From the NCBI GenBank assembly GCA_002492295.1, contig DKYC01000056.1:1-54239 (forward strand): DNA of 54,239 nt. The letters run 5' to 3'. The stretch comes from Lachnospiraceae bacterium UBA7110 (lineage in GTDB: Bacteria > Bacillota > Clostridia > Lachnospirales > Lachnospiraceae). A program made the translations under genes and the position numbers. Below the pieces are notes generated by a model. It did no database searches. It was not told the DNA's origin and saw only the letters and a list, made by a program, of their open reading frames with translations. Of this stretch, positions 1 to 7,580 are shown in pieces; the stretch's first letter is position 1; every line of letters starts with the position of its first letter.

Positions 1-7
1 TACACAT
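1..7 (-). CDS. First two codons of a gene that leaves the window
   Basis: On the minus strand an AGGAG ribosome binding site (about positions 15-19) is followed 7 bases later by an ATG at 7-5 and one more codon before the window ends. It lies 20 bases past the stop of the DUF3970-like gene, so it is probably the next gene of the same mobile-element operon. Nothing can be said of its product. Confidence 0.5.
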
Positions 8-27
8 GATAAATTCTCCTTTGCTTT

Positions 28-207
28 CTACTGATTTTCTTTTACGTTACTTTTTCTGACTTCCACATAAGCCCTGTGGAATTTCTTTGTACCCTTGTTC
101 GGGTATAATTCTGAAAACTCTGTTACTTCAATCTTGGGATTTCTCTGCAAAATCTTCCCAAACCATTTAATATCATTCTTTGTTCCCATCAATCGAACTT
201 TTAACAT
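28..207 (-). CDS. DUF3970-like small protein of integrative elements
   Basis: A 59-aa basic protein. Its opening (MLKVRLMGTKNDIKWFGKIL) and the later PNKGTKKFHRAYVEV stretch match what I recall of the DUF3970 family, short proteins of unknown role carried by Tn916/Tn1549-type elements and clostridial phages. I chose the ATG at 207, which overlaps the TGA of the upstream gene by one base (TGATG), implying translational coupling. A TTG one codon earlier is the alternative. No catalytic motif is visible. The family call is from memory of the pattern; the function is unknown. Confidence 0.6.
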   Translation of the reverse strand: MLKVRLMGTKNDIKWFGKILQRNPKIEVTEFSELYPNKGTKKFHRAYVEVRKSNVKENQ

Positions 208-680
208 CAATCTGCTCCTCCAAACAGGGCATACAGTTTCCGGTTATAGGTTGCATATTCCGGATACCGGATTTGTATTGCCTGCCAAAAATACGGTGCA
301 TAGGCACAGCAGAATAATTCTTCCACCGCATACTGCCTACACTCATTGATCTGCTCCTCTGCGTCCTTGTAATCATCCACGCTTGGTGTACTGTTGCAGT
401 ACAGATTAAACGCCATTCTGACTACTTTAACGCTTCCGCTGGTCTGCCAGCCTTCCTGTAAACATTCTGTCTTTACACAGCCTGTCTTAAAATCATAAAT
501 GCGGTTTACATTTCTTCTGGTATCATCACTAATGCCAAGGCAATAGCAAAGTGCCTTGTGGTACACATCCTGATACCGTACCTCTTTCAATTTCTCATAG
601 TAGAATTTCTCATGTGCTTCGCTGATAAAAATAAGTTCTTGAGCTTTTTCGGCTCCTGCTCCTAACGCTGTACTATTCAT
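207..680 (-). CDS. DUF6075-like protein of integrative elements
   Basis: A 157-aa acidic, mostly helical protein with no signal peptide or membrane segment. It resembles the DUF6075 proteins of Tn1549-like conjugative elements in Clostridia, including the region LISEAHEKFYYEKL and the later RYQDVYHKALCYCLGI. The start at 680 is preferred because a GGAGGA motif sits 7-8 bases upstream; the ATG-like codon at 695 has no such site in front of it. The gene is coupled to the DUF3970-like gene through a TGATG overlap. The family has no known biochemical role. Together the pair mark this edge as part of a conjugative or mobilizable element that continues to the left. Confidence 0.6.
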   Translation of the reverse strand: MNSTALGAGAEKAQELIFISEAHEKFYYEKLKEVRYQDVYHKALCYCLGISDDTRRNVNRIYDFKTGCVKTECLQEGWQTSGSVKVVRMAFNLYCNSTPSVDDYKDAEEQINECRQYAVEELFCCAYAPYFWQAIQIRYPEYATYNRKLYALFGGAD

Positions 681-800
681 GTTTATTTCCTCCATTTCTT
701 ATTTCTGCTTTGCTGACCATAACGCTCGCAGCATAGCTGCTCGCTGTCGCGGCATTCGCCAAATGCTCATGCAAGCATGGCACTTGGCTTATTGCTACAC

Positions 801-846
801 GCAAAAAAGGACACTTCTCTAAAATTTCTTTTAGAAAAATGTCCTT
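801..846 (-). terminator. Rho-independent terminator downstream of lysS
   Basis: Read on the minus strand, AAGGACA (846-840) pairs with TGTCCTT (813-807). An inner stem CTAAAA/TTTTAG is separated from it by an internal loop, and a run of T follows directly (808-803). It lies about 140 bases past the lysS stop, so it could end the greA-lysS transcript or belong to the integrated element. Confidence 0.6.
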
Positions 847-923
847 ATAGTACAAAATATTAACTTGAACTGACACGATTTTAATTTAAAATCGTTTATT
901 TTAACCCTTTAAGACAGGTTATT

Positions 924-943
924 TTGTCGTACTCTTGTCGTAC
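924..943. repeat. Two direct TTGTCGTAC repeats at the element end
   Basis: TTGTCGTAC occurs at 924-932 and again at 935-943, an 11-base period, or about one turn of the helix. Closely spaced direct repeats near the end of an integrated element are typical arm-type sites for a tyrosine integrase or its excisionase. That role is inference; no integrase gene lies within the window. Confidence 0.45.
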
Positions 944-984
944 CATACAATTTCAAAGTCCGCAAACCCGCATAAACACTGGAT

Positions 985-2502
985 TTACTTGTCCAACGAC
1001 TTCATCGCCGGGAACAACAGCACGTCCCGTATCGCCGGACTGTTTGTCATCATCATAACCATTCTGTCAATGCCAAACCCAATACCTCCCGTCGGCGGCA
1101 TACCGATACTAAGTGCATTCAGGAAGTCCTCGTCCGTACGATTCGCCTCGTCATCCCCTGCTGCCAACAGTTCCTCCTGCGCCGCAAAGCGTTCTCTTTG
1201 GTCAACCGGGTCGTTCAATTCCGAATATGCGTTTGCCATTTCCCATCCATTCATAAAGAACTCAAACCGTTCCACATACTCCGGATTCTCCGGCTTTTTC
1301 TTCGTCAGCGGGGAAATCTCAATCGGATGATCCATAACAAACGTCGGTTGGATCAAATGCTCTTCCACAAACTCCTCAAAGAACAAATTCAGGATATCGC
1401 CCTTCCTATGACGTTCCTCATACTCCACATGCTTTTCTTTTGCAACTGCCCTTGCTTCCTCCAACGTGTGGATTTCATTAAAGTCAATACCGGAATATTT
1501 CTTAACGGCATCCACCATCGTGATGCGCTCAAACGGTTTTGACAAATCCATCTGATACTCTCCATACGTAAGGATTTCCGAGCCCGTGACCTCTTTTGCA
1601 ACATAACGGTACAAATTCTCCGTCAAATCCATCATACCATAATAATCCGTATATGCCTGATATAACTCCATCAGTGTAAACTCCGGATTATGCCTTGTGT
1701 CAAGCCCTTCATTCCGAAACACGCGTCCAATCTCATACACGCGCTCCAGTCCGCCTACAATTAACCGCTTTAAGTACAGCTCCAAAGAAATCCGAAGCTT
1801 CAAATCCTCATCAAGCGCATTAAAATGTGTCTCAAACGGTCTTGCCGCCGCGCCCCCCGCATTCGACACAAGCATCGGTGTTTCCACCTCCATAAAGCCC
1901 TGTCCGTCCAAATAACGGCGAATGCTTGAAAGTACCTTGGAACGCTTCACAAAGGTGTCCTTTACCTCCGCGTTCATAATCAGGTCAACATACCTTTGGC
2001 GGTAACGCATATCCGTGTCGGTCAGTCCGTGGAACTTTTCCGGAAGAATCTGAAGACTTTTTGATAAAAGGGTAACGGATGCCGCATGAATTGACATTTC
2101 ACCAGTCTTTGTTTTAAAGACTTCGCCACTGACGCCAAGGATATCGCCCACATCATATTTTTTGAAATCCGCATAGGGCTCCTCCCCAATGCTGTCCCTT
2201 GCGACATAGCACTGGATGCTGCCCTTTAAATCCTGTATATTGCAAAAAGAAGCCTTTCCCATAACGCGCTTAAACATCATTCTTCCTGCAATGGTCACCG
2301 ACTTTCCCTCAAGCTCATCAAAATTGTCCTTCACATCCTGACTGTGATGCGTGACGTCGAATTTTGTTATCCGAAACGGATCCCTGCCTGATTCCTGAAA
2401 CGCTGCCAGTTTTTCATGACGCACCTTCAAAAGCTGATTGATATCCTGCTCGCGGTTTGGCTGACTGTTCTTCTCCTGATTCCTGTTCTGTTCCTGTGAC
2501 AC
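985..2502 (-). CDS. lysS: Lysine--tRNA ligase, class II
   Basis: A 505-aa cytoplasmic enzyme that charges tRNA-Lys with lysine using ATP. The N-terminal OB fold (about residues 60-165, ending near the LLSKSLQILPEK stretch) binds the anticodon. The class II catalytic core carries motif 2 (YEIGRVFRNEGLDTRHNPEF) and motif 3 (GIGFGIDRMVMM) near the C-terminus. Length is normal. The start is GTG at 2502, chosen because AGAGGAGAAGG lies just upstream on the minus strand. The first 25 residues are polar and Gln/Asn-rich, a common low-complexity extension. It follows greA by 35 bases and shares its promoter. Its 3' end abuts mobile-element sequence, so it may be an integration target. Confidence 0.97.
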   Translation of the reverse strand: MSQEQNRNQEKNSQPNREQDINQLLKVRHEKLAAFQESGRDPFRITKFDVTHHSQDVKDNFDELEGKSVTIAGRMMFKRVMGKASFCNIQDLKGSIQCYVARDSIGEEPYADFKKYDVGDILGVSGEVFKTKTGEMSIHAASVTLLSKSLQILPEKFHGLTDTDMRYRQRYVDLIMNAEVKDTFVKRSKVLSSIRRYLDGQGFMEVETPMLVSNAGGAAARPFETHFNALDEDLKLRISLELYLKRLIVGGLERVYEIGRVFRNEGLDTRHNPEFTLMELYQAYTDYYGMMDLTENLYRYVAKEVTGSEILTYGEYQMDLSKPFERITMVDAVKKYSGIDFNEIHTLEEARAVAKEKHVEYEERHRKGDILNLFFEEFVEEHLIQPTFVMDHPIEISPLTKKKPENPEYVERFEFFMNGWEMANAYSELNDPVDQRERFAAQEELLAAGDDEANRTDEDFLNALSIGMPPTGGIGFGIDRMVMMMTNSPAIRDVLLFPAMKSLDK

Positions 2503-2537
2503 TTGAACCTTCTCCTCTCTATGCTGAAAACAACTGA

Positions 2538-3026
2538 CTAAGCTTCCGGCTTGTAAATATCCAAAATCGTATACTCAATCGCGCCTGCCGGTGCTTCCAC
2601 TGTGACAATGTCGCCCTTCTTTGCGCCAAGAAGCGCCTTTCCAAGCGGTGACTCATTTGAAATCTTACCCTTTAGGCTGTTTGCCTCTGTCGCGCCTACG
2701 ATTTTAAATTCCATCTCATCATCGAACTCATTATCCTTTACCTTCACCGCAAGTCCGAAACCTACCTGCTCAAGGTTGTGTTCTTCATCCATATCGACAA
2801 CCTCGACATTCTTAAGGATTTTCTCAAGCTCCTCAATTCTTGCTTCTATGTCACGCTGCTCGTCCTTTGCCGCGTCGTATTCAGCGTTCTCGGAAAGGTC
2901 GCCCTGCTCTCTTGCCTCTTTGATTTTCTGCGCTACCTCTTTCCTCTTGACAACCTTCAGCTCATGCAGCTCGTCTTCATATTTCTTCAGTCCCTCACGT
3001 GTCAATAGATTTTTCTTTGCTTCCAT
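2538..3026 (-). CDS. greA: Transcription elongation factor GreA
   Basis: A 162-aa protein that rescues backtracked RNA polymerase by stimulating cleavage of the transcript 3' end. The N-terminal half is an antiparallel coiled coil rich in Glu/Lys; its tip carries DLSENAEYDAAKDEQ, with the acidic residues that reach the polymerase active site. The C-terminal half is the FKBP-like domain, including SPLGKALLGAKKGD. An open frame extends 42 codons further upstream, but the ATG at 3026 has AGGAAG 6 bases upstream and gives the family's usual length. A near-perfect sigma-A promoter lies about 90 bases upstream, so greA-lysS can be transcribed independently of dusB. Confidence 0.97.
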   Translation of the reverse strand: MEAKKNLLTREGLKKYEDELHELKVVKRKEVAQKIKEAREQGDLSENAEYDAAKDEQRDIEARIEELEKILKNVEVVDMDEEHNLEQVGFGLAVKVKDNEFDDEMEFKIVGATEANSLKGKISNESPLGKALLGAKKGDIVTVEAPAGAIEYTILDIYKPEA

Positions 3027-3113
3027 GAAATTACTTCCTTTCATAAAATTTATTATTAAACGCAAATATTTGTTTTGATGCCAGAACCCTGTTTTTTCCA
3101 CATAAACTAGCAT

Positions 3114-3142
3114 ATTATAGCCCTTTTTGATAGTTCTGTCAA
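3114..3142 (-). promoter_or_regulatory. Consensus sigma-A promoter for greA-lysS
   Basis: On the minus strand TTGACA (3142-3137) is followed by a 17-base spacer and TATAAT (3119-3114), an exact match at both hexamers. Transcription should begin near 3107, giving a leader of about 80 bases before greA. Confidence 0.85.
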
Positions 3143-3169
3143 GATTCGGCAACGTTCTTTTACAGCCGT

Positions 3170-4165
3170 TTACCCGTCAGGAAAAATACGTTGAAGGCTC
3201 TCCTCAAGCTCCGCAATCGTCTCTATATTATTAACCGTCTGCCTAAGTCTTGCGGAATGCGGCAAACCTGTGGTATACCATGCCACGTGCTTCCTCATTT
3301 CACGGATTGCCGTGTATTCACCCTTATATTTAAGCTGAAGCGCTGCATGCCTTAAAATTGTATCACGTATCTCTTCCTTTGACGGTCTTGGCAAAATTAC
3401 TCCGGTGTCAAGATACGCATTAATTTCCCCGAATATCCACGGATTCCCTCGGCTTGCCCTGCCGACCATAATGCCGTCGCAACCTGTCTCCTCCAGCATT
3501 TTTGCCGCCGACAGCGCGTCTGTCACATCGCCGTTTCCGATAACGGGAATACTGACCGCCTCCTTCACCTGACGGATAATATCCCAGTCCGCCTTTCCGG
3601 AATAGTACTGCTCCCTTGTACGCCCGTGTACCGTAACTGCCGCTGCGCCGTTTGCTTCCGCAATTTTTGCGATTTCCACGGCATTAACGCTGTTGTCGTC
3701 AAATCCCTTTCTGATTTTCACAGTCACCGGCTTTGAAACCGCGCGAACAACCGCATTGATGATTTCGCCTGCAAGCCTGGGATTTTTCATCAGTGCGCTC
3801 CCTTCCCGGTTATTGACTACCTTTGGCACCGGACAGCCCATGTTAATATCAAGGATTGCAAACGGACGCTCTTCTATCCGTGCAGCCGTTTCCGCCATAA
3901 TATCAGGCTCCGATCCAAAAAGCTGTAAGGAAACCGGCATCTCATCCGGATGGATTTCCATTAGCAATTCCGTATTTTTATTGTTGTAATGCACTGCCTT
4001 TGCGCTTACCATTTCCATGCACAAAAGCCCTGCCCCCTGCTCCTTACAAATCAGGCGGAAGGGCAAATCCGTCACACCCGCCATCGGCGCAAGAAATACA
4101 TTATTTTCCAGGACAACGCTGCCGATTTGAAGTTGTCTGCCGCAACTATCTGTTGTTTTTTTCAT
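3170..4165 (-). CDS. dusB: tRNA-dihydrouridine synthase (DusB-like)
   Basis: A 331-aa FMN-dependent enzyme that reduces specific uridines in tRNA to dihydrouridine. Visible signatures are the opening of the TIM barrel (LAPMAGVTDLPFRLICKEQG), the catalytic cysteine in INMGCPVPKVV, the FMN-binding VIGNGDVTD and GIMVGRASRGNPWIF, and a C-terminal helical tRNA-binding domain. The frame is open 33 codons further upstream within coaX; the ATG at 4165 was chosen because it fits family length and overlaps the coaX stop by only 20 bases. The ribosome binding site is weak, which suggests coupling to coaX. Firmicutes often carry one or two Dus paralogues, so the B assignment is by similarity of pattern. 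Confidence 0.93.
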   Translation of the reverse strand: MKKTTDSCGRQLQIGSVVLENNVFLAPMAGVTDLPFRLICKEQGAGLLCMEMVSAKAVHYNNKNTELLMEIHPDEMPVSLQLFGSEPDIMAETAARIEERPFAILDINMGCPVPKVVNNREGSALMKNPRLAGEIINAVVRAVSKPVTVKIRKGFDDNSVNAVEIAKIAEANGAAAVTVHGRTREQYYSGKADWDIIRQVKEAVSIPVIGNGDVTDALSAAKMLEETGCDGIMVGRASRGNPWIFGEINAYLDTGVILPRPSKEEIRDTILRHAALQLKYKGEYTAIREMRKHVAWYTTGLPHSARLRQTVNNIETIAELEESLQRIFPDG

Positions 4166-4916
4166 AAATAATCCTAAGTCCCTCCAGCGTAAGGAAACTG
4201 TCATAATCCTGTATAAGCTGCGTCTCCTCGGCAATAATCCTGCCAAGTCCTCCGGTTGCCACAACCCTGAGGTTTTCGCATCCGGTCTCGCTTTTTACAC
4301 GTTTTATGATGTACTCCGTCTGTCCGATTTGTCCATAGACGAGACCTGCCTGCATACTGGATATTGTTTCCTGCGCCAAAATGGAAGCCGGCTTTTTAAT
4401 CTCAATTTCGGGAAGCTTTGCCGTATCCTCCCACAGCGCCTTTGCCGATATTTTGATGCCGGGTGCCGTGATACCCGCGCAGAAGCAGCCGCCTTCATCC
4501 ACGAGGTCATATGTGGTCGCCGTGCCGAAATCAATCACGAGTACAGGCCCTCCATATAATTCATATGCAGCCACCGCGTCAACAATTCTGTCAGGACCGA
4601 TTTCCTTCGGATTTTCCGTGACGATTTTAATTCCCGTTTTCACGCCTGCGCCAACCAGTAAAAGCTTCTCGCTGATATAGCGCTTTATGCCGCCAATCAG
4701 TGAGTGCATAATGTTGGGCACTACGCTTGCGACGATAGTGCCGTCTATTTTTTCCACGTCAATTCGGTTTTTTGACAAAAGCTCCGTGATGAGTACACCG
4801 TATTCATCCGAGGTGCGCGGTGTTTTCGCCATCAGGCGAAAAGTCGTCACAAGCCTTTTGCCGTCATATACGCCAAATGTAATATTGGTATTTCCCACAT
4901 CTACTACTAAAACCAT
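4146..4916 (-). CDS. coaX: Type III pantothenate kinase
   Basis: A 256-aa enzyme catalysing the first step of coenzyme A synthesis, ATP-dependent phosphorylation of pantothenate. The N-terminus has the ASKHA-fold phosphate loop DVGNTNITFGVYDG. GPDRIVDAVAAYELYGGP and VIDFGTATTYDLVDEGG are the substrate and second phosphate signatures of CoaX, and VVATGGLGRII closes the fold. Length is standard. It sits between the DUF6145-like gene (14 bases upstream) and dusB (overlapping). CoaX next to birA and dus is a common order in Clostridia. Confidence 0.96.
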   Translation of the reverse strand: MVLVVDVGNTNITFGVYDGKRLVTTFRLMAKTPRTSDEYGVLITELLSKNRIDVEKIDGTIVASVVPNIMHSLIGGIKRYISEKLLLVGAGVKTGIKIVTENPKEIGPDRIVDAVAAYELYGGPVLVIDFGTATTYDLVDEGGCFCAGITAPGIKISAKALWEDTAKLPEIEIKKPASILAQETISSMQAGLVYGQIGQTEYIIKRVKSETGCENLRVVATGGLGRIIAEETQLIQDYDSFLTLEGLRIIYEKNNR

Positions 4917-4930
4917 TTTTCCCCAATCCT

Positions 4931-5296
4931 TTAATCTCTTTCATTTTCCTTTATTAACGCGTCAACCGGCTCATGGAGCACAAAAACCCTGTAATAAAGG
5001 CTTAACGACTCCAAAAGCTCCTGACGCTGCATCCTGATTTCCCGCACCAAAAGCCCACTGCTGATTTCATCATAAAGAATGTCCTCCTCATAGGCATCCG
5101 TCTCAAGGCTCACGCTGCCGTCCTGCTCAAACACAATGGTGAACACACCGCCCACCTCCTCCGTAAAGAGCACACAGATAATATGCAGTTCCTCCTTAAT
5201 GGAGTCTGGAATTGCGTTAAATCTTTCATTATAATAATATTTCTGCTCATAGGCATTCGCCCCGCACAGCACAATCCGCTCTCCGGCTTTTTCCAT
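4931..5296 (-). CDS. DUF6145-like cytosolic protein of unknown function
   Basis: A 121-aa acidic protein with no signal peptide or membrane segment. It matches my recollection of the DUF6145 family, which is largely confined to Lachnospiraceae and lies beside birA and coaX. Visible stretches include CGANAYEQKYYYNERFNAIP near the N-terminus, a beta-rich middle (GGVFTIVFEQDGSVSLETDA) and an aromatic C-terminal helix. No catalytic motif is apparent. It lies 63 bases downstream of birA and 14 upstream of coaX, so it is probably co-transcribed with vitamin and cofactor genes. The function is unknown. Confidence 0.75.
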   Translation of the reverse strand: MEKAGERIVLCGANAYEQKYYYNERFNAIPDSIKEELHIICVLFTEEVGGVFTIVFEQDGSVSLETDAYEEDILYDEISSGLLVREIRMQRQELLESLSLYYRVFVLHEPVDALIKENERD

Positions 5297-5359
5297 TATA
5301 ATAAGACTGCCCCTTTCTCCTTCTTACAGATTTTCGTAAAACATATGTTTGCAAAATGT

Positions 5360-6358
5360 TCACATTGCATATCCGTAAACCCCCCGTACCGACACCTCTC
5401 CGGCATAAACCAAAACCGTTTCGCCTGTGTCGCCGCGTTCCACGATAAGCTCTCCCTTTTCGTTAATTCCGCGCGCTATGCCGTCGTATGCCCCCTTCGG
5501 ATCTAGCACGCGCACCTGCCGGTCCATATTAATTAACATTGTATTATACTTGTCCTGCAAATATTCCAAATTCCAAGTCTTTTCAAACAGTGCGTAATTC
5601 TGCTCAAAAAAATGCATCACCCGCGCCGTCAGTCTGGAACGGTCCGACATTTGACCGGATTCAAGGAAAAGGGAAGTTGCCGTTTCCCTGATTTCCTCTG
5701 GAAAATCCTCCTGGTTGACGTTGATACCCGCACCTGTTACCACATAATGGATGCATTCCGGTTCTGCGCTCATTTCCGTCAAAATTCCGCATATCTTTTT
5801 GTTGTTTGCAACAACATCATTGGGCCATTTTATTCCGCAGCAGTCTTTGGGAAGAATCTCACAGACTGCCTCATATACGGCGATTGCCATCACAAGTGTA
5901 AGCGCAGACGCCTTATCCGGCGGACAATCGGGACGCAGCAGAAGCGTCATATAAATATTTTTGCCTGCAGGCGCTACCCAGCCGTGTCCCTTACGTCCGC
6001 GTCCTGCCGTCTGCATATCCGCAACCACGAGTGTTCCGGACGGTTCGCCCTTTTCCGCAAGTGCTTTTGCGTCAATGTTGGTGGAACCTGTTTCTTTGTG
6101 AAATACGATGCTTCTGCCGATTTGCGCTGTATCAATGTAGCTTTCAATTGCTGTTTTTGAAAAAATAACACTCTTATTATCCCCTGCCAAACGATAACCC
6201 CTGTTATTTTGTGCTTCTATCACATAACCGTCCTTTTCCAATTGTTTAATTGCTTTCCAAACTGCCGTCCGCGACACGCCGTAAAGCTCACAAAGCTCCT
6301 GCCCGCTGATATAATCATCCGCGTCCCTTAGCTTTCTTAATATTTCCTCTTTTTTCAT
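5360..6358 (-). CDS. birA: Biotin--[acetyl-CoA carboxylase] ligase / biotin repressor BirA
   Basis: A 332-aa bifunctional protein. Residues 1-60 form a winged HTH (SGQELCELYGVSRTAVWKAI), so this is the repressor-type BirA. The central domain makes biotinyl-AMP and transfers biotin to carboxylases, with the biotin loop AGRGRKGHGWVAPAGKNIYM and the catalytic KWPNDVV segment. A small C-terminal SH3-like domain follows (LIVERGDTGETVLVYAGEVS). The last residues, GVYGYAM, are ordinary for the family. The start has no close rival. It probably heads the birA / DUF6145-like / coaX / dusB unit. No biotin genes are in the window, so its regulon is not visible here. Confidence 0.95.
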   Translation of the reverse strand: MKKEEILRKLRDADDYISGQELCELYGVSRTAVWKAIKQLEKDGYVIEAQNNRGYRLAGDNKSVIFSKTAIESYIDTAQIGRSIVFHKETGSTNIDAKALAEKGEPSGTLVVADMQTAGRGRKGHGWVAPAGKNIYMTLLLRPDCPPDKASALTLVMAIAVYEAVCEILPKDCCGIKWPNDVVANNKKICGILTEMSAEPECIHYVVTGAGINVNQEDFPEEIRETATSLFLESGQMSDRSRLTARVMHFFEQNYALFEKTWNLEYLQDKYNTMLINMDRQVRVLDPKGAYDGIARGINEKGELIVERGDTGETVLVYAGEVSVRGVYGYAM

Positions 6359-6399
6359 AATTCATAACCATACCATTCCCACAACCTGCGAATTCCCGT

Positions 6400-6424
6400 C
6401 AACGAAAAGCGCAGGCTTTTGTTG
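6400..6424. other. Small hairpin between argF and birA
   Basis: CAAC/GTTG and AAAAGC/GCTTTT pair around a four-base loop, with a single-base bulge. No T-run follows on either strand, so it is at best a weak terminator for argF or an RNA-stability hairpin. Confidence 0.35.
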
Positions 6425-6457
6425 TATGAAAGCACTTTGCAAAAATCCTGGATTTTT

Positions 6458-7444
6458 TTATTTTAATGTCGCCGCAATCACTGCCTTAATCGTGTGCATA
6501 CGGTTTTCCGCCTCGTCAAACACAAGCGACTGATTTGACTCAAATACCTCGTCCGTCACCTCAAGCTCCGTAAAATGATATTTTTCACCCTGCTCTTTTC
6601 CAATTTTTGTCTTTAAATCATGGAATGCAGGAAGACAGTGCAGGAAAATGGACTGTTTTCCCGCATTTTCCATAACCGCCTTTGTCACCTTATACGGCGA
6701 AAGCTTTTCGATACGCTCCGCCCACACTTCTTCCGGCTCGCCCATGGATACCCACACATCCGTATAAATAACATCCGCATTTTTTGTGCCCGTGTCCACA
6801 TCCTCCGTCAGCGTAATTGTCGCGCCGGACTGCTTTGCATATTCCTCGCACTCTGCCACAAGCGCCGCGTTGGGGAAATAGTCCTTTGACGTACACGCTG
6901 TAAAGTGCATCCCGAGCTTTGCACAGGCAATCATCAGCGAATTGCCCATGTTATAACGCGCGTCACCCATGTAGGTCAGTTTTATGCCTTCCAAATGCCC
7001 GAAATGTTCCCGTATTGTCAGCATATCGGCGAGCATCTGCGTCGGGTGGTACTCGTTTGTCAGTCCGTTCCATACGGGCACGCCCGCGTACTTTGCAAGC
7101 TCCTCCACGATTGCCTGCTCAAAACCACGGTACTCAATTCCCTCAAACATTCTGCCAAGCACTCTTGCAGTGTCCGCTATTGATTCCTTTTTGCCAATCT
7201 GTGAGCCGGACGGGTCAAGGTAGGTCGTTCCCATGCCAAGGTCGTGCGCCGCCACCTCAAATGAGCAGCGGGTGCGGGTGCTTGTTTTTTCAAAAATGAG
7301 CGCAATATTTTTTCCGCGCAGGGTATCATGTGGAATGCCCTTTTTCTTTTTGTCCTTATATTCTGCCGCCAAATCAATGAGATATACAATCTCCTGCGGC
7401 GTAAAATCCTTTAATGTCAAAAAACTGCGTCCTCTTAAGTCCAT
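6458..7444 (-). CDS. argF: Ornithine carbamoyltransferase
   Basis: A 328-aa enzyme joining carbamoyl phosphate and ornithine to give citrulline, used in arginine synthesis or, in reverse, in the arginine deiminase pathway. The carbamoyl phosphate loop is EKTSTRTRCSFEVAAHDLG, and the ornithine-side loop is HCLPAFHD, which separates it from aspartate and putrescine carbamoyltransferases. Length is standard. A GGAG motif lies about 12 bases before the ATG, slightly long. It is flanked by the sleB-type gene's terminator upstream and a hairpin downstream, so it is probably monocistronic. No arginine deiminase or carbamate kinase gene is nearby, so direction of use is undetermined; argF is the safer symbol than arcB. 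Confidence 0.95.
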   Translation of the reverse strand: MDLRGRSFLTLKDFTPQEIVYLIDLAAEYKDKKKKGIPHDTLRGKNIALIFEKTSTRTRCSFEVAAHDLGMGTTYLDPSGSQIGKKESIADTARVLGRMFEGIEYRGFEQAIVEELAKYAGVPVWNGLTNEYHPTQMLADMLTIREHFGHLEGIKLTYMGDARYNMGNSLMIACAKLGMHFTACTSKDYFPNAALVAECEEYAKQSGATITLTEDVDTGTKNADVIYTDVWVSMGEPEEVWAERIEKLSPYKVTKAVMENAGKQSIFLHCLPAFHDLKTKIGKEQGEKYHFTELEVTDEVFESNQSLVFDEAENRMHTIKAVIAATLK

Positions 7445-7519
7445 TTTTGCTTACGCTCCTTTCCCTTTCTCCTATTGCCATTATTTTGAAACATATTCCA
7501 TATTTTACTACATTTCCCA

Positions 7520-7551
7520 AAAAGGGGCAACCCTTTCGGATTGCCCCTTTT
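7520..7551 (-). terminator. Strong terminator after the SleB-type gene
   Basis: An 11-bp perfect stem AAAAGGGGCAA (7520-7530) / TTGCCCCTTTT (7541-7551) closes a 10-base loop and ends in a T-run on the minus strand, 30 bases past the hydrolase stop. It is symmetrical enough to act in both directions. Confidence 0.85.
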
Positions 7552-7580
7552 ACGTTTTCTGAATGATTTAAACAACTATT

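Larger units (their letters stand above)
681..984. other. 304-base junction region between a mobile element and lysS
   Basis: No convincing gene. From left to right it holds a leader-like stretch (about 700-800) upstream of the DUF6075-like gene, a terminator hairpin (801-846), an A+T-rich segment (850-915), two direct repeats (924-943) and about 40 bases of ordinary-looking sequence before the lysS stop codon. The change from accessory genes on the left to the lysS operon on the right makes this the likely chromosome-element boundary. The exact attachment site cannot be fixed from one junction. Confidence 0.5.

Noticed and set aside
673..876. 67-codon open frame on the minus strand
   Set aside because: GTG start with no ribosome binding site, runs through a terminator hairpin and overlaps the DUF6075-like start; kept only as a finding.
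2503..2537. T-box riboswitch before lysS
   Set aside because: Only 35 bases separate greA and lysS, too short for a T-box.
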